The notes beneath the pieces are model-generated. The model did no database searches, was not told where the DNA came from, and saw only the letters and a program-made list of their open reading frames with translations. A stretch of DNA of 56,133 nt from Verrucomicrobiota bacterium (GTDB taxonomy: Bacteria; Verrucomicrobiota; Verrucomicrobiia; Opitutales; Opitutaceae), in the NCBI GenBank assembly GCA_018239845.1, contig JAFEGO010000099.1, positions 1 through 56,133 of the forward strand. Direction: 5' to 3'. The position numbers and the translations under genes are program-made. The stretch's first letter is position 1; every line of letters begins with the position of its first letter. Positions 7,425 through 17,152 of the stretch are shown here, one piece after another.

Positions 7425-7464
7425 GCGCGTTGATCGGATTTTTCACCCCGCGGGTCAACGACGC

Positions 7465-7501
7465 GAAAAAGCCGCTGTCCGGGCCATCCCAGACAGCGGC
7501 T
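7465..7501 (-). terminator. Rho-independent terminator region upstream of YdeI start
   Basis: On the minus strand AGCCGCTGTC (from 7501) pairs perfectly with its complement ending at 7470, with a 12-base loop and a short T-run at 7465-7470. It lies 32 bp after the stop of the TonB receptor gene at 7534, so it ends that transcript before the next minus-strand gene. Confidence 0.8.
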
Positions 7502-7533
7502 CTGGCAATTACCACCTGCCGAACAAACCAAAC

Positions 7534-10140
7534 TCAGAACTTGAAGGTCACCGAGCTCTGCACGCTCAGCGGGTCGCCGAAGCCGCGCGTACCGTCGAGG
7601 TAAACCTTGTCGAAGACGTTGTTCACCTTGACGCTGAACTCGGTCTCATGGCCGCTGATCTTCGTCGTGTAACCGAAGAGCAGGTCGAAGCGGGTGAAGC
7701 CCGGGGCCTTGAGCATCGGATACTCGGCACCGTTGGTCGTCGTCTCGCTGCGGATGATCGCGCCGCCGCCGATGCTGAAACCTTTCAGGAAACCGGAGGG
7801 AAACGTGTACTTGTTCCAGAGCGAGTAGGCCCGCTTCGGCACACCGGCGATCTGCGTGCCCACGAGCGCCGGGCGGTCCTCGACGTAGTAGGCGTCGATG
7901 AAGGCGGCGTTGGCCATGACCTGCCAGTCAGGCGTGACGGCATAGAAAAAATCCATGTCCACGCCGCGCGAGCGCTGCAGGCCCGACGCTTCCCACCGCT
8001 GGGGCAGCGTGTTGGGGATGCCGCGCGCGAGATTCGTCTTATCGATGGTGAACCAGCTGACCGTGGCGGAGAATTTCCCCGTGAGGTCGAACTTCAGGCC
8101 GGTCTCGAAGCCCTTGCCTTTCTCGGGCGGGAGGGTCGAGCCGTCGGGGTTCACGATCTCGTTCGCCACCAGCGATTCGCTGTAGTTGGCATAGACGGCG
8201 AAGCCGCGCTGCTTTTCAAACGGGGTGAACGACGCGCCGAGCATCGGGGTCGTGGCCGAGGCCTTCGAGTTGGTGTAGGTTGGGGCCGCCATGGCGTAGG
8301 GATCGGTCGGCGTGCCTGCACCGGCGCGGTAGGTCTGGTTGATCGTTATATCGTCGCGACGGATACCGCCGACAAGGCGCAGGCGGCGGTCCATGAGATA
8401 GGTGTGCAGGAGGAGGTACGGCGCGTTGTACGTCTGCGAGCGCACATACTGGTCGCTGATGTTCCAGGTGCCGTTGGTCACGCCCTGCATCACACCCTCG
8501 ATGGTGTTGGCGAAGTTCAGCGCGGAGTAGCCCGCGCCCGTGCGGAAATTCACCACGGGCCAGTACTGGGACTTCAGCATGTAATCGCCCTGCTTCAGGT
8601 CGAAGCGGTAAAACTCCCAGCCCGCGATGATCTGCGTCTCAAACGAGTCGCGCTTGATGTTGTAGTTGACCGTGGCGGTGCCGTTGTGGGACTGGCGCTT
8701 CGGATTGCGGAAGAAGACCGGCAGCACGAGCTCGCCCGGCTGCGGATAGTTCGGCGCTGTCGTGGGCAGGCCGTTGTCATAGCCGTCGTTGCCGTTGATG
8801 CCGTAGGCCTCGCCGATGAGGTTGTTGTCGATGTAATTGTAGTGGAGGAAGACATTCAGGTCCTCGTTCACCTTGTGGGAGAAATCCATGTCGTAGCGCC
8901 AGACCTCGGAGTTGTGGCGGTCGCGCGGACCGGCAAACACGCTGGTCCAGCCGCGGGCCTCCTTCGTGAGGATGAAGCCGACGTCGTTATAGGTCCGGGT
9001 ACCGTCGGGGTGAAACGTGGTCGCGCTGATCGGGTACGTGCCCATCGGACGGATGCTGGTGCGGTCGCCGCGGTCGTACTCGATACCGGCGAGGACATAG
9101 GTGTCCGGCGAGATGTGCCAGCGCGCCGTGCCGGCGAGGACGCCGCGCTTGGAGTGGTCGTTGGCGCCGAAGTTGGCCGACTTGTCCCAGGCGCCGACGA
9201 AGCGGTAGTTCAACAGCTTGCCGTCGCCGATGAGCGGGCCGCCGGAGTCGAGCTCCACGCGGTAGTGATCCCACGAACCGGCGGAAAATCGGATGCTGTC
9301 CTGGTGGTAGGACAGCGGCTTTTTCGTCTCGTAGTTCACCACGCCGCCCGGGCTTGAGCTGCCATAGAGCAGCGACGACGGGCCCTTGACGACCTCGATG
9401 CGCTCGATGGTCGCGGTGTCGGAGATGCTCTCGTCGCTGCCGTAGTTGCCGAGGCCGTTGCGCTTGACCGCGGCATTTTCAAAGCCGCGGACCGCGACGC
9501 GACCGGAGTACTGGCTCGTGTAGGAGACGGCCGAGGTGTAGTACAGCGCGGCGTTGATCTCGGAGACCTTCAGGTCGTCGAGCATGTCGCGCGTGATGAT
9601 CTGGATGCTTTTGGACAGCTCGACGATCGGCGTGTTGAGGCGCGTGGCGCTCGAGGTGCTGGTGGCCTGGTAGCCGCGCACCTTGTTGTCGGACACCTCG
9701 AAGGCGGAGAGCACCACCGTCTCGTCGGCGGCGCTTTTGGCCGGGGAGGACGGGGCGGACCAGTTCGCCTGCTTGGGCTGCTCCTTCACCGGATCCGGCG
9801 GGGGCGACCGGCGCACGGAAATGGCGCCGCTGGTGTCATCCTGCACCGCCTGGATGCCCGTGCCCTGCAGCATCACGCCGAGCGCCTCCATGGGGGTGTA
9901 CTCGCCCTGCACGGCGTTCGTGCGCACGCCGCGCACGACCTCCGCCGCAAACAGGATTTCCTTGCCCGACACTTCCGAGAACTGCCGGAAGGCCGCCGCC
10001 GCCTCGTCCGCGGGGATTTTGTAACTGCGCTTCGCTGTATCCGCGGCGCGGGCCGCAACAACCAACAGCGCGCTGCAAGCCAGCACGCGAAGAATCAGGC
10101 CAAGACCATGCCTGATGGGGTGGGTATGGGGTGGGGTCAT
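7534..10140 (-). CDS. TonB-dependent siderophore-type receptor with STN signalling domain
   Basis: An 868-residue outer-membrane receptor. A signal peptide ends near VVAARA. An STN (secretin and TonB N-terminal) domain follows, from YKIPADEAAAAFRQF to about GAISV, then the plug (IQIITRDMLDDL, RIEVVKGPSSLLYGSSSPGGVVN) and a 22-strand-type barrel ending in the aromatic SSVTFKF. The STN domain allows ligand binding to be signalled across the envelope to a FecR-type anti-sigma factor, and those genes lie directly upstream. The start at 10140 was chosen to begin at the signal peptide. The ligand may be a ferric siderophore, but in this phylum related receptors also import sugars or other compounds. 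Confidence 0.92.
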   Translation of the reverse strand: MTPPHTHPIRHGLGLILRVLACSALLVVAARAADTAKRSYKIPADEAAAAFRQFSEVSGKEILFAAEVVRGVRTNAVQGEYTPMEALGVMLQGTGIQAVQDDTSGAISVRRSPPPDPVKEQPKQANWSAPSSPAKSAADETVVLSAFEVSDNKVRGYQATSTSSATRLNTPIVELSKSIQIITRDMLDDLKVSEINAALYYTSAVSYTSQYSGRVAVRGFENAAVKRNGLGNYGSDESISDTATIERIEVVKGPSSLLYGSSSPGGVVNYETKKPLSYHQDSIRFSAGSWDHYRVELDSGGPLIGDGKLLNYRFVGAWDKSANFGANDHSKRGVLAGTARWHISPDTYVLAGIEYDRGDRTSIRPMGTYPISATTFHPDGTRTYNDVGFILTKEARGWTSVFAGPRDRHNSEVWRYDMDFSHKVNEDLNVFLHYNYIDNNLIGEAYGINGNDGYDNGLPTTAPNYPQPGELVLPVFFRNPKRQSHNGTATVNYNIKRDSFETQIIAGWEFYRFDLKQGDYMLKSQYWPVVNFRTGAGYSALNFANTIEGVMQGVTNGTWNISDQYVRSQTYNAPYLLLHTYLMDRRLRLVGGIRRDDITINQTYRAGAGTPTDPYAMAAPTYTNSKASATTPMLGASFTPFEKQRGFAVYANYSESLVANEIVNPDGSTLPPEKGKGFETGLKFDLTGKFSATVSWFTIDKTNLARGIPNTLPQRWEASGLQRSRGVDMDFFYAVTPDWQVMANAAFIDAYYVEDRPALVGTQIAGVPKRAYSLWNKYTFPSGFLKGFSIGGGAIIRSETTTNGAEYPMLKAPGFTRFDLLFGYTTKISGHETEFSVKVNNVFDKVYLDGTRGFGDPLSVQSSVTFKF

Positions 10141-10236
10141 AGGCGACCGGCTCGGCCGGTCGGATGCCAAGACGGGCCGTACGCGTTTTTCCGTAACGCC
10201 GCGCACAAATTTTTTCCGAAAATTTTTCCCGGTCGC

Positions 10237-11268
10237 TCAGTGCGCCGGGAAAAGAATCACGTCGCCGTTGCCCTGCCGGCGGCTGCGCACGTCGAGCGTG
10301 ATCTCGAGCAGCCGCACGAAGCCCTCGCGGTTGTCGATGCGGAAGGTGCCGCCGATGCGCCGGTCGCCGAGCGCGGTCTGCCCGATCAGGATACGCGGGG
10401 CGCCGCTGTCGCCCGCGTGGCGGTTGAACTCCTCCACCGCTTCCCTCAGCGGTGTCTCGTAAAATTGAAGCCGCGGCGTCTGCCAGGAGAGCGCCTCGCG
10501 GATCTGCTCCGCCGTCACGCCCGCCAGCTGCGGATCCCCCGCGCCGTTGAGCGGCAGGATCGCGCGCTCGCCCGCGGCCAGAAGCGGCACGGGCTTCGTC
10601 GTATCCGTCGTCGGGGTCGAGAGCTTCACCTTGCCCTCGGTGACAAGCACCTCCACCGCCGCGGGGTCGAGCCGGACGTTGAAGACCGTGCCGACCGCGC
10701 GCACCTCCATGCCCGCGGCCTCGACGATGAACGGGCGGTTGGGGTCCTTCGCCACCGTGAAATACGCCTCGCCCCCAGTGAGGTGGATGCGGCGGAAGCC
10801 GGGGGAAAACTCCACGGTGAAGCGGCTGCCGTCCTTGAGCTCGACCACCGAGCCGTCGCTCAGCGCGTGGCGCTCGTTCACCCGCAGGTAGCTCTTCTCG
10901 GCCTTGGGCACGACGGGGGCGATGGACTGCTCCGGCCCGGTCCGCAGCATCACCATGATCACCGCCGCGGTCGCCACCAGCGTGCTGGCCGCGAGCAGCA
11001 GGCCGCCCCAGCTGCGCCGGCGCGGGCGCGGCGCGAAGAGGTCGGGGTTGGGCTCCGCCTGGAGTTCCGACTGCCATTCGCCGAGCTGCATGAGCCGGCC
11101 CAGCGTGGTCTCCTGGCGCGCGACGGCGGCGGCATGCCGCGGATCCTCACGCAGCCATTGCAGGTAGTCATCCTGCTCCTTGGCCGTGAGCGTGCGGTCG
11201 CGCCGCGCAAGCCAGCGGGCGGCGGCCGCCTCGATGGCGGGGGTGGTGCGGTGGGTGAATTCCTCCAT
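10237..11268 (-). CDS. FecR-family anti-sigma factor / sigma regulator
   Basis: A 343-residue inner-membrane protein. The N-terminal cytoplasmic part holds the DUF4880-like helix (AAARWLARRDRTLTAKEQDDYLQWL), followed by one membrane segment (about residues 88-108, LLLAASTLVATAAVIMVML). The periplasmic FecR domain has the family core DGSVVELKDGSRFTVEF, RRIHLTGGEAYFTVAKDPNRPFIVEA and VRAVGTVFNVR. A C-terminal STN-like part (LREAVEEFNRH, IGGTFRIDN) may contact the TonB receptor. The gene starts 9 bp after the sigma factor stop, so the two are co-transcribed and probably act together. Confidence 0.92.
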   Translation of the reverse strand: MEEFTHRTTPAIEAAAARWLARRDRTLTAKEQDDYLQWLREDPRHAAAVARQETTLGRLMQLGEWQSELQAEPNPDLFAPRPRRRSWGGLLLAASTLVATAAVIMVMLRTGPEQSIAPVVPKAEKSYLRVNERHALSDGSVVELKDGSRFTVEFSPGFRRIHLTGGEAYFTVAKDPNRPFIVEAAGMEVRAVGTVFNVRLDPAAVEVLVTEGKVKLSTPTTDTTKPVPLLAAGERAILPLNGAGDPQLAGVTAEQIREALSWQTPRLQFYETPLREAVEEFNRHAGDSGAPRILIGQTALGDRRIGGTFRIDNREGFVRLLEITLDVRSRRQGNGDVILFPAH

Positions 11269-11277
11269 GGCGTCTCC

Positions 11278-11802
11278 TCAGGGCAGCCCGTGCCGGGCGA
11301 AGAACTCCGTGCAGCGGCGGAGGCCCTTGGCGATTTGCTTCTCCACGGTGTTTTCCGAGATGCCGAGGCGCTCGGCGATCATGCGTTGCGAGAGACCGTA
11401 CACCGTCCGCAGCGTAAACACCTGACGGCAGCGATCAGGCAGGTCCTGGATGGCCTGCTTCAAGAGGGCGAACTCCTGCTGTTTGCTGACGGTTTCCGCG
11501 ACATCGGTTGTATCTCTCAGGACGGATACCTCGTTGATTTCCGTAATGGGCTCGAAGGTTACAATCTGCTGCCGGCGCAGGAAATCCAGCGCGAGGTTGC
11601 GCGCGGTGACAAAGAGCAGGGCCTTGGGTGACGCGATCTCCGTCTTCTCATGCAGCTGCCACACCCGCACAAACGCCTCCTGCACAATGTTATCCACGTC
11701 GCACTGCGTCGGGAACCGGCTGCGGAGCCAGGCACGCAGCAGCGGCTCGTGCACCTGCAGGTGCTCGGCAAACCACTGGGCTTGCTCCGGCTCGGAAGAC
11801 AT
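11278..11802 (-). CDS. ECF-type RNA polymerase sigma factor (FecI-like)
   Basis: A 174-residue sigma-70 family protein with only regions 2 and 4. Region 2 shows CDVDNIVQEAFVRVWQLHE and LLFVTARNLALDFLRRQ; region 4 shows LRTVYGLSQRMIAERLGISENTVEKQI, the promoter -35 recognition helix. The frame is open upstream, but the ATG at 11802 gives a normal ECF length. It heads the sigma-FecR-TonB receptor operon and is expected to direct transcription of the receptor when FecR relays an outside signal. Upstream lies a 200-bp gap shared with the divergent aldehyde dehydrogenase. Confidence 0.92.
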   Translation of the reverse strand: MSSEPEQAQWFAEHLQVHEPLLRAWLRSRFPTQCDVDNIVQEAFVRVWQLHEKTEIASPKALLFVTARNLALDFLRRQQIVTFEPITEINEVSVLRDTTDVAETVSKQQEFALLKQAIQDLPDRCRQVFTLRTVYGLSQRMIAERLGISENTVEKQIAKGLRRCTEFFARHGLP

Positions 11803-12002
11803 GGGGTTGGGGTGGCGCAAATCGGCCGGGGTAGGCCTTGCGCCCCGCAACGTGTGCGCGCTTTCGCGCGCTTGTCCAACCGATTTATCACGCGCCGGGT
11901 GCCGTCCTCGTTTTTTACACAGGGCGCCGAAAATGCGCGCCACTGTGCTGGCCGGCCCCGCGCGGCCCTTGCGTGTCCGCGCGATTCGCGCACGTTGCTG
12001 AC

Positions 12003-13367
12003 ATGCCGTTTGTCTCCGTCAATCCCGCCACCGGTCGCCGCCTCGCCGTGCACCGCGCCCATTCGCGCGCCCGGGTGGCCGCCGCCGTGGACCGGGCGCA
12101 GGCCGCCTACCTCGACTGGCGCGGGCTCACCCTCGCCCGCCGCGCCCGCGTGATCCGCGCCATCGCGCGTCGCCTGCGCGCCGAGCAGGAGACCCTCGCC
12201 CAGCTCCTCACCGCCGAGGTGGGCAAGCCCATCGCGCAGGCCCGCGCCGAGGTCGGAAAAAGCGCGATGGTCTGCGACTACTACGCCCGCCACGCCGCGC
12301 GCTACCTCGCGCCCGAGCGGCCTCTCGGCGCGCCGCGCGGCACGCGCGTCGTCTGCGAGCCCCTCGGCCTGATCCTCGCGATCATGCCGTGGAACTTCCC
12401 TTTCTGGCAGGTCTTCCGCGCCGCCGCACCCGCCCTCATGGCCGGCAACGGCTTCCTCCTGAAGCCCGCGCCCAACACCGCCGGCTGCGCCCTCGCCATC
12501 GAAAAAATCTTTGCCGAGGCGGACGCCCCGCGCGGGCTGCTCACGGTCCTGCTCGCCGAGGTGGACGCCGTGCCCGGCCTCGTCGCCGACGCCCGCATCC
12601 GCGGCGTCACGCTCACCGGCAGCACGCGCGCGGGCCGGTCGGTCGCCGCCCTCGCCGGCGCCGCGATGAAGCCCGGCGTCTTCGAGCTCGGCGGCAGCGA
12701 TCCGTATCTGGTCCTTCATGACGCCGATGTCGCCGAGGCCGCCCGCATCTGCGCGCACTCGCGCCTCATCAACAGCGGCCAGAGCTGCATCGGCGCCAAG
12801 CGCATGATCGTCGTCCGCTCCGTCCTGCGTGAGTTCGAGCGCGAGCTCACCGCGCGCTTCGCGGCGGCGCGCACCGGCGACCCCACCGACCTGGCCACGG
12901 GTGTCGGTCCGCTCGCCCGCGGCGATCTCCGCGACACCCTGCATGCCCAGGTCCGGCGCAGTGTCGCCCGCGGCGCGAAGCTGCTGCTCGGCGGCCGGCC
13001 CCTGCCCGGCCCCGGCAATTTCTACGCGCCCACTGTGCTCACCGGCGTGCGCCCCGGCATGCCCGCCTACGACGAGGAGCTTTTCGGACCCGTCGCAGCG
13101 ATCATCCCCGTGCGCGACGAGGCCGAGGCCCTCGCCGTCGCCAACGACTCCAGCTACGGGCTCGGCGCCGCGATCTTCACGCGCGACCGCCGCCGCGCGC
13201 GCCGTCTCGCCGGGCAGATCGAGGCCGGGCTCGTCTTCGTCAACGACTTCGTGCGCTCCGCGCCCGCCCTGCCCTTCGGCGGCGTCAAGCAGAGCGGCCA
13301 CGGCCGCGAGCTCGGCGCCGGCGGCATCCGCGCCTTTGTAAATCTCAAGACGCTCTCCGGCGCTTAA
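12003..13367 (+). CDS. NAD(P)-dependent aldehyde dehydrogenase, succinate-semialdehyde dehydrogenase-like
   Basis: A 454-residue aldehyde dehydrogenase. The catalytic residues are visible: N131 in IMPWNFPFW, E228 in FELGGSDPYLV and the nucleophile C262 in NSGQSCIGAKR. The wording of the core (CEPLGLILAIMPWNFPFWQV, ELGGSDPYLVL) resembles the Sad/YneI and GabD1 type that oxidise succinate semialdehyde to succinate. The length matches that group. It is divergent from the sigma factor gene and has no partner that fixes its substrate. K154 in FLLKPAP replaces the more common KxS/KxA context but keeps the lysine for cofactor binding. Confidence 0.9.
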   Translation: MPFVSVNPATGRRLAVHRAHSRARVAAAVDRAQAAYLDWRGLTLARRARVIRAIARRLRAEQETLAQLLTAEVGKPIAQARAEVGKSAMVCDYYARHAARYLAPERPLGAPRGTRVVCEPLGLILAIMPWNFPFWQVFRAAAPALMAGNGFLLKPAPNTAGCALAIEKIFAEADAPRGLLTVLLAEVDAVPGLVADARIRGVTLTGSTRAGRSVAALAGAAMKPGVFELGGSDPYLVLHDADVAEAARICAHSRLINSGQSCIGAKRMIVVRSVLREFERELTARFAAARTGDPTDLATGVGPLARGDLRDTLHAQVRRSVARGAKLLLGGRPLPGPGNFYAPTVLTGVRPGMPAYDEELFGPVAAIIPVRDEAEALAVANDSSYGLGAAIFTRDRRRARRLAGQIEAGLVFVNDFVRSAPALPFGGVKQSGHGRELGAGGIRAFVNLKTLSGA

Positions 13368-13379
13368 ACCGGCGCACGC

Positions 13380-15665
13380 TCAGGGCACGTCGTAGATTTC
13401 CACCAGGGTTATGCCCGCCGCGCCGTTCATCCCCGCGGCGAGCGCCGTGTAGACCCCGGGATCCAACGTGGCCAGCACCACGGCATCCTTGCTCGCGGGC
13501 ACGCTGAGCGGCGCGGCACCGACCGCCGTGCCGACCGCCGTGAGCTGCGGATCACCGCCCCAGTTATCGTTGGTCAGGATGACGCTGCTGACGCCCGCGA
13601 CGGATTGGTAGATGTAAAGCATCGGATCGCTCAGGTTGCCATTGGCCACGGCAGCGGCGAAGGCCGGATCCGGTCCCACCGCGCGGATCAGCACGGTCTT
13701 CGCCGTCTGGCCGCTGATCACGAAGCCCGCGATCAGTGTGTCGCTCGCCCCCACATACCCGCGCGCAGAGATGTTGATGAGACGCGGCAGCGTGGCGGCA
13801 GGCTGACCGGCCGGCCGGGCGTCGTAAATTTCGGCGAGCACGGCACCGGTCGTGCCGTTCTTGCCGCTCACGATCACTGAATACACCCCGCCGGGGAAAT
13901 CGCCGAGAAGCGCTGCATCCTTGCTCGTGTCGCTGGCCAGGGCAAACGCGCCCGTCGTCAGCGCCGCCTGCTTCAAGACATCCGTCCCGCCCCAGTCGTC
14001 GTTGCCGGTGCGGCTCGCCGTGGAATCGGCCGGGACAATCTCGATGACTGGGTCGGCCAGCGCGTCGGTCACATTGAACGGCGCCCCCATGATTGACGGC
14101 CCCACCCCGCGGATGAGCAGCGGGGTGCTGCCCGCCGCCCCGGCTCCACCGGTGACGAAGCCCATGATCAGCACCTTGTTGCCCGTGCCCGCGGTGCCGC
14201 GGATCGACAGGTTGATCAAGTGCCCCGGGTCCGTCGCGGGCAGAGCCACGAGGGTCGCCACGCTGCTGGTCACGCTGGCCCCTTCCTGGTTGCCCAAGGT
14301 CACGGTGTAGCCGGCGGTGCCCTGCACCCCGGTGAGCACCAGCCGCGCCGACGTCGCACCCGCCACCGGCACACCGTCCTTGTTCCATTGATACGTCAGA
14401 CCCGTGCCGGTCGCCGATACGGCGAGCACCGCCGTCGCGCCCGCAGCCAGCGTGTGGCCCTGCGGCTGCCCGGTGATGACCAGCGGCGCCACCAGCCCGG
14501 TGCGCCGGGCGTCATGCCGGAACATCGGCCAGTAGCTGGCCAGCGGCGCCACGCCGCCGCGCAGTGCGTAGAAAAACCCGTCCACCGAGCCGGCGTAGAT
14601 CGTGCCGTCGGGCGCGACCGCCGGCGAACAGTCCGCCGAGTCGGCCGTGCTCCCGAAGGCAAAGCTCCACTGCTCCGTGCCGTCCGCGCCGAGCGCGTGC
14701 AGCTTGTTGTCGTCCGCCGCGAAGAGGATCGAGCCGTCGGCCCGCACCGTCGCGGTCGTTGCCACCGGCCGTCCGATGTTTGTCCGCCACTTGAGCGTAC
14801 CGCCGGGGTTTAACGCGTAAAAATAGCCGTCGTTCGAACCGACGTAAACCGTCCCGTCCGCGCCGAGCACCGGTGAGGACTCGATCGCGTCGCCCGTCGG
14901 ATAGGACCACTTAAGCGCGCCACCGGGCCTGATCGCATAGAGCGATCCATCGCTGGAGCCGCAGTACACCGTGCCATCGGGCGCGATCGCGGGCGACGAG
15001 ACCACGGCCGCACCCGTCAGCAGGCGCCACTTCTCCGTGCCGTCCGCATTCAACCCGTAGATATAGTTGTCCCAGGAGCCGTAATACACGCTGCCGTCCA
15101 CCCCCACCGCCGGCGAAGAGTCCACCCAGTCGCCCGCAGGGCGCTGCCAACGCTCGACCCCGAGGGGCGAGACCGCGTGCAGCGTGAGGTCGCCCGAGCC
15201 CACATACACCGTCCCGTCCGGGCCGATCGCGGGCGAACTGTAAATGTAGGCCCCCGTTGCAAACTGCCACTTCACGGCGCCGGTCTCACCATTGATCGCG
15301 TATAGGTTGCCGTCCCAGGACCCCACATAGACTGTTCCGTCCGCCGCCACCGCCGGTGTGGACTCAACCCAATCGGTCGGCGCCTCGCAGGTCCACTTCA
15401 CGGTGCCATCGGGGTTGAAGGCGATGACGCGCCCATTGCCCGCCGTGGTGGTGACTTTGACGCCGACGTAAACCACGCCATCCGGGCCGATGGCAGGAGA
15501 CGACACGACCGACGACGTCGCTGTCGAATCCGTCTTCGAATACCAGTTCTGCGCCGGCGCGGCCGCATGCAACGGCAGTACCGCCAGCATCAGCAGCGCC
15601 GCGCCGATCGCCCGCGCCAAGGCTAGCGGGCGAAAGGATCGGGCGGGGACCGGGGGCGAGGACAT
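13380..15665 (-). CDS. Secreted PQQ-like beta-propeller protein with Ig-like and repeated C-terminal domains
   Basis: A 761-residue exported protein. The signal peptide is LALARAIGAALLMLAVLPLHAAA. About nine blades of a PQQ/BamB-type propeller follow, each with SSPAIGPDGTVYVGS-like and LYAI/WKW-like segments about 38 residues apart. Next comes an Ig-like stretch (VITGQPQGHTLAAGATAVLAV). Two copies of a C-terminal module contain LINLSxRG, LIxGFVxxG, LIRxVGP and NDxWGG, which I associate with secreted Opitutaceae proteins. No propeller catalytic residues are apparent, so it is probably a binding or structural protein outside the inner membrane. The start at 15665 begins the signal peptide region. 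Confidence 0.85.
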   Translation of the reverse strand: MSSPPVPARSFRPLALARAIGAALLMLAVLPLHAAAPAQNWYSKTDSTATSSVVSSPAIGPDGVVYVGVKVTTTAGNGRVIAFNPDGTVKWTCEAPTDWVESTPAVAADGTVYVGSWDGNLYAINGETGAVKWQFATGAYIYSSPAIGPDGTVYVGSGDLTLHAVSPLGVERWQRPAGDWVDSSPAVGVDGSVYYGSWDNYIYGLNADGTEKWRLLTGAAVVSSPAIAPDGTVYCGSSDGSLYAIRPGGALKWSYPTGDAIESSPVLGADGTVYVGSNDGYFYALNPGGTLKWRTNIGRPVATTATVRADGSILFAADDNKLHALGADGTEQWSFAFGSTADSADCSPAVAPDGTIYAGSVDGFFYALRGGVAPLASYWPMFRHDARRTGLVAPLVITGQPQGHTLAAGATAVLAVSATGTGLTYQWNKDGVPVAGATSARLVLTGVQGTAGYTVTLGNQEGASVTSSVATLVALPATDPGHLINLSIRGTAGTGNKVLIMGFVTGGAGAAGSTPLLIRGVGPSIMGAPFNVTDALADPVIEIVPADSTASRTGNDDWGGTDVLKQAALTTGAFALASDTSKDAALLGDFPGGVYSVIVSGKNGTTGAVLAEIYDARPAGQPAATLPRLINISARGYVGASDTLIAGFVISGQTAKTVLIRAVGPDPAFAAAVANGNLSDPMLYIYQSVAGVSSVILTNDNWGGDPQLTAVGTAVGAAPLSVPASKDAVVLATLDPGVYTALAAGMNGAAGITLVEIYDVP

Positions 15666-15735
15666 GGGAACGCCACGTTGGCGATCCCGCCCGGCGGCTG
15701 GCAATCCCGCAGCGGCCTATGCCGTGCTTTCGCCC

Positions 15736-17148
15736 TCAGGCCGTCTTATACTGCAGCCGGAAACAGGTGCCTGACTCGTCGCTGCGCACCAACTCCAGCC
15801 GTCCGCCGGCCTGCTGGGCGAGCTGGTGGCTGAGGGCCAGTCCAAGACCGCTGCCTTCCGCCTTCGTGCTCTGGCACGGTTCAAACAGCCGGGCGCGCAC
15901 CGCCGGCGGCAGGCCGGCCGCATGGTCTTCCACGCGAAATTCCACCGCGCCACCGGCCAAGGCGAGACCGGTCAGCTTCACCGTGCCACCACGCGGAGTC
16001 GCCTCGATGGCGTTTTGCAAAAGATTCTGCAGGATCAGCCCGGTCAGGTTGGCCCGGCGGCCGGGCATCGGCGCCTCGCCGATCACGCTGAGTGCCACAC
16101 GCACCCCCGCCGCCTCCGCCGCTGCATCCACCTTGGCCGCGGTCAGTTCCACCAGTTCGCGGCTCGTCATCTCATAGTCCACTCCCGCCTCGTCGTCGCG
16201 CAGCACGCTGACGACGCCATCCACCATCCGGCGCAACCGCCGGGTCAGGTCGCTGGCCGCCCGCCACTCCTCCCCCGCCCCGCTCGGCATGCCACCGGGC
16301 GCGAGGTCCTTCATGAAAATCTCCAGGCCCGCCAGCGGGCTTTTCAACCCGTGGATGAGGTGGGCCGTCACCGTGCCAAGCGCCGAGGTCTTCGCCAGCA
16401 GGGTGAGTTCGCGGTTCGCCCGCTCCAGATCGGCCGTCCGCGCGCGCAATGCCGCATCCGCCGCCGCCAGCCGGCGGAAAGCCCAGGCCAGGGTCAGCGT
16501 GATGAGCAGCGCTCCTGTCAGCCAGGCCAGTCCCGCCTGCACCGCCAGCCGCCGGTCCAGCGCGGCGAACTCCGCCGCCAGCGCGCGGCCGTCGGTCCAG
16601 AACTGCGCCGCCCCCGCCGGCTTGCCTCCGCCCGTGCGCATCAAGGGTACCCATACTTCCAATACTGGTACGGCCGCCTCCGCCGCCGTCGCTGGCACCG
16701 GCAGCCCGGTCAGGGCCGTCAGCGTCTCGCGGGGGTGCAGGCGCGTCACAGCCCGTCCGGCCGACAGCTCCTGCCAGTCCGCCGTGGCCACCGGGTCCTC
16801 CGGCGCCATCCACGGCAGCGCGTCCGCAAATTTCCCCCGCGCGTCGAACACCCGCATCGCCAGCACGCCGCGCAGCCGCGAGGCCTGCAGGGCCGCGTTC
16901 GCCAGGGCGCCGGGCGCATCCTTCACGCCGAGTTCCGCCAGTGTCGCCTCGCTGTTCGTGAGCTGCAGCGAGGCCACCGCCGCGAGCGCGTCGCCTTCGT
17001 GCCGCAGGATTTCCCCGCGCAGGCCTTCGCGCAGCCGCCAGGTGACAAAGGCGATGCCCGCCGCGAGCACGATCAGCGTCACGGCCAGTACGGCGAAGCG
17101 CGCCTGGCGGGGCGTGGGCGGCTCGGTGGCCTGGGCGCGGTCGTTCAT
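15736..17148 (-). CDS. Membrane-bound sensor histidine kinase
   Basis: A 470-residue two-component kinase. Two membrane segments (about 17-37 and 204-224) enclose a periplasmic sensor of about 165 residues. A short coiled coil (LRARTADLERANRELTLL) leads to the dimerisation domain with phospho-acceptor H266 in TAHLIHGLKSPL. The ATP-binding domain has the N box LLQNLLQNAIEAT, the G1 box RVEDHAAGLP (the usual DxGxG is degenerate: DHAAG), an F box LFEPCQSTKAEG and the G2 box SGLGLALSH. No response regulator is adjacent; the closest is the NtrC-type protein at 24090. Four bases separate it from the upstream barrel gene, so they are co-transcribed. Confidence 0.9.
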   Translation of the reverse strand: MNDRAQATEPPTPRQARFAVLAVTLIVLAAGIAFVTWRLREGLRGEILRHEGDALAAVASLQLTNSEATLAELGVKDAPGALANAALQASRLRGVLAMRVFDARGKFADALPWMAPEDPVATADWQELSAGRAVTRLHPRETLTALTGLPVPATAAEAAVPVLEVWVPLMRTGGGKPAGAAQFWTDGRALAAEFAALDRRLAVQAGLAWLTGALLITLTLAWAFRRLAAADAALRARTADLERANRELTLLAKTSALGTVTAHLIHGLKSPLAGLEIFMKDLAPGGMPSGAGEEWRAASDLTRRLRRMVDGVVSVLRDDEAGVDYEMTSRELVELTAAKVDAAAEAAGVRVALSVIGEAPMPGRRANLTGLILQNLLQNAIEATPRGGTVKLTGLALAGGAVEFRVEDHAAGLPPAVRARLFEPCQSTKAEGSGLGLALSHQLAQQAGGRLELVRSDESGTCFRLQYKTA

Positions 17149-17152
17149 CGCG

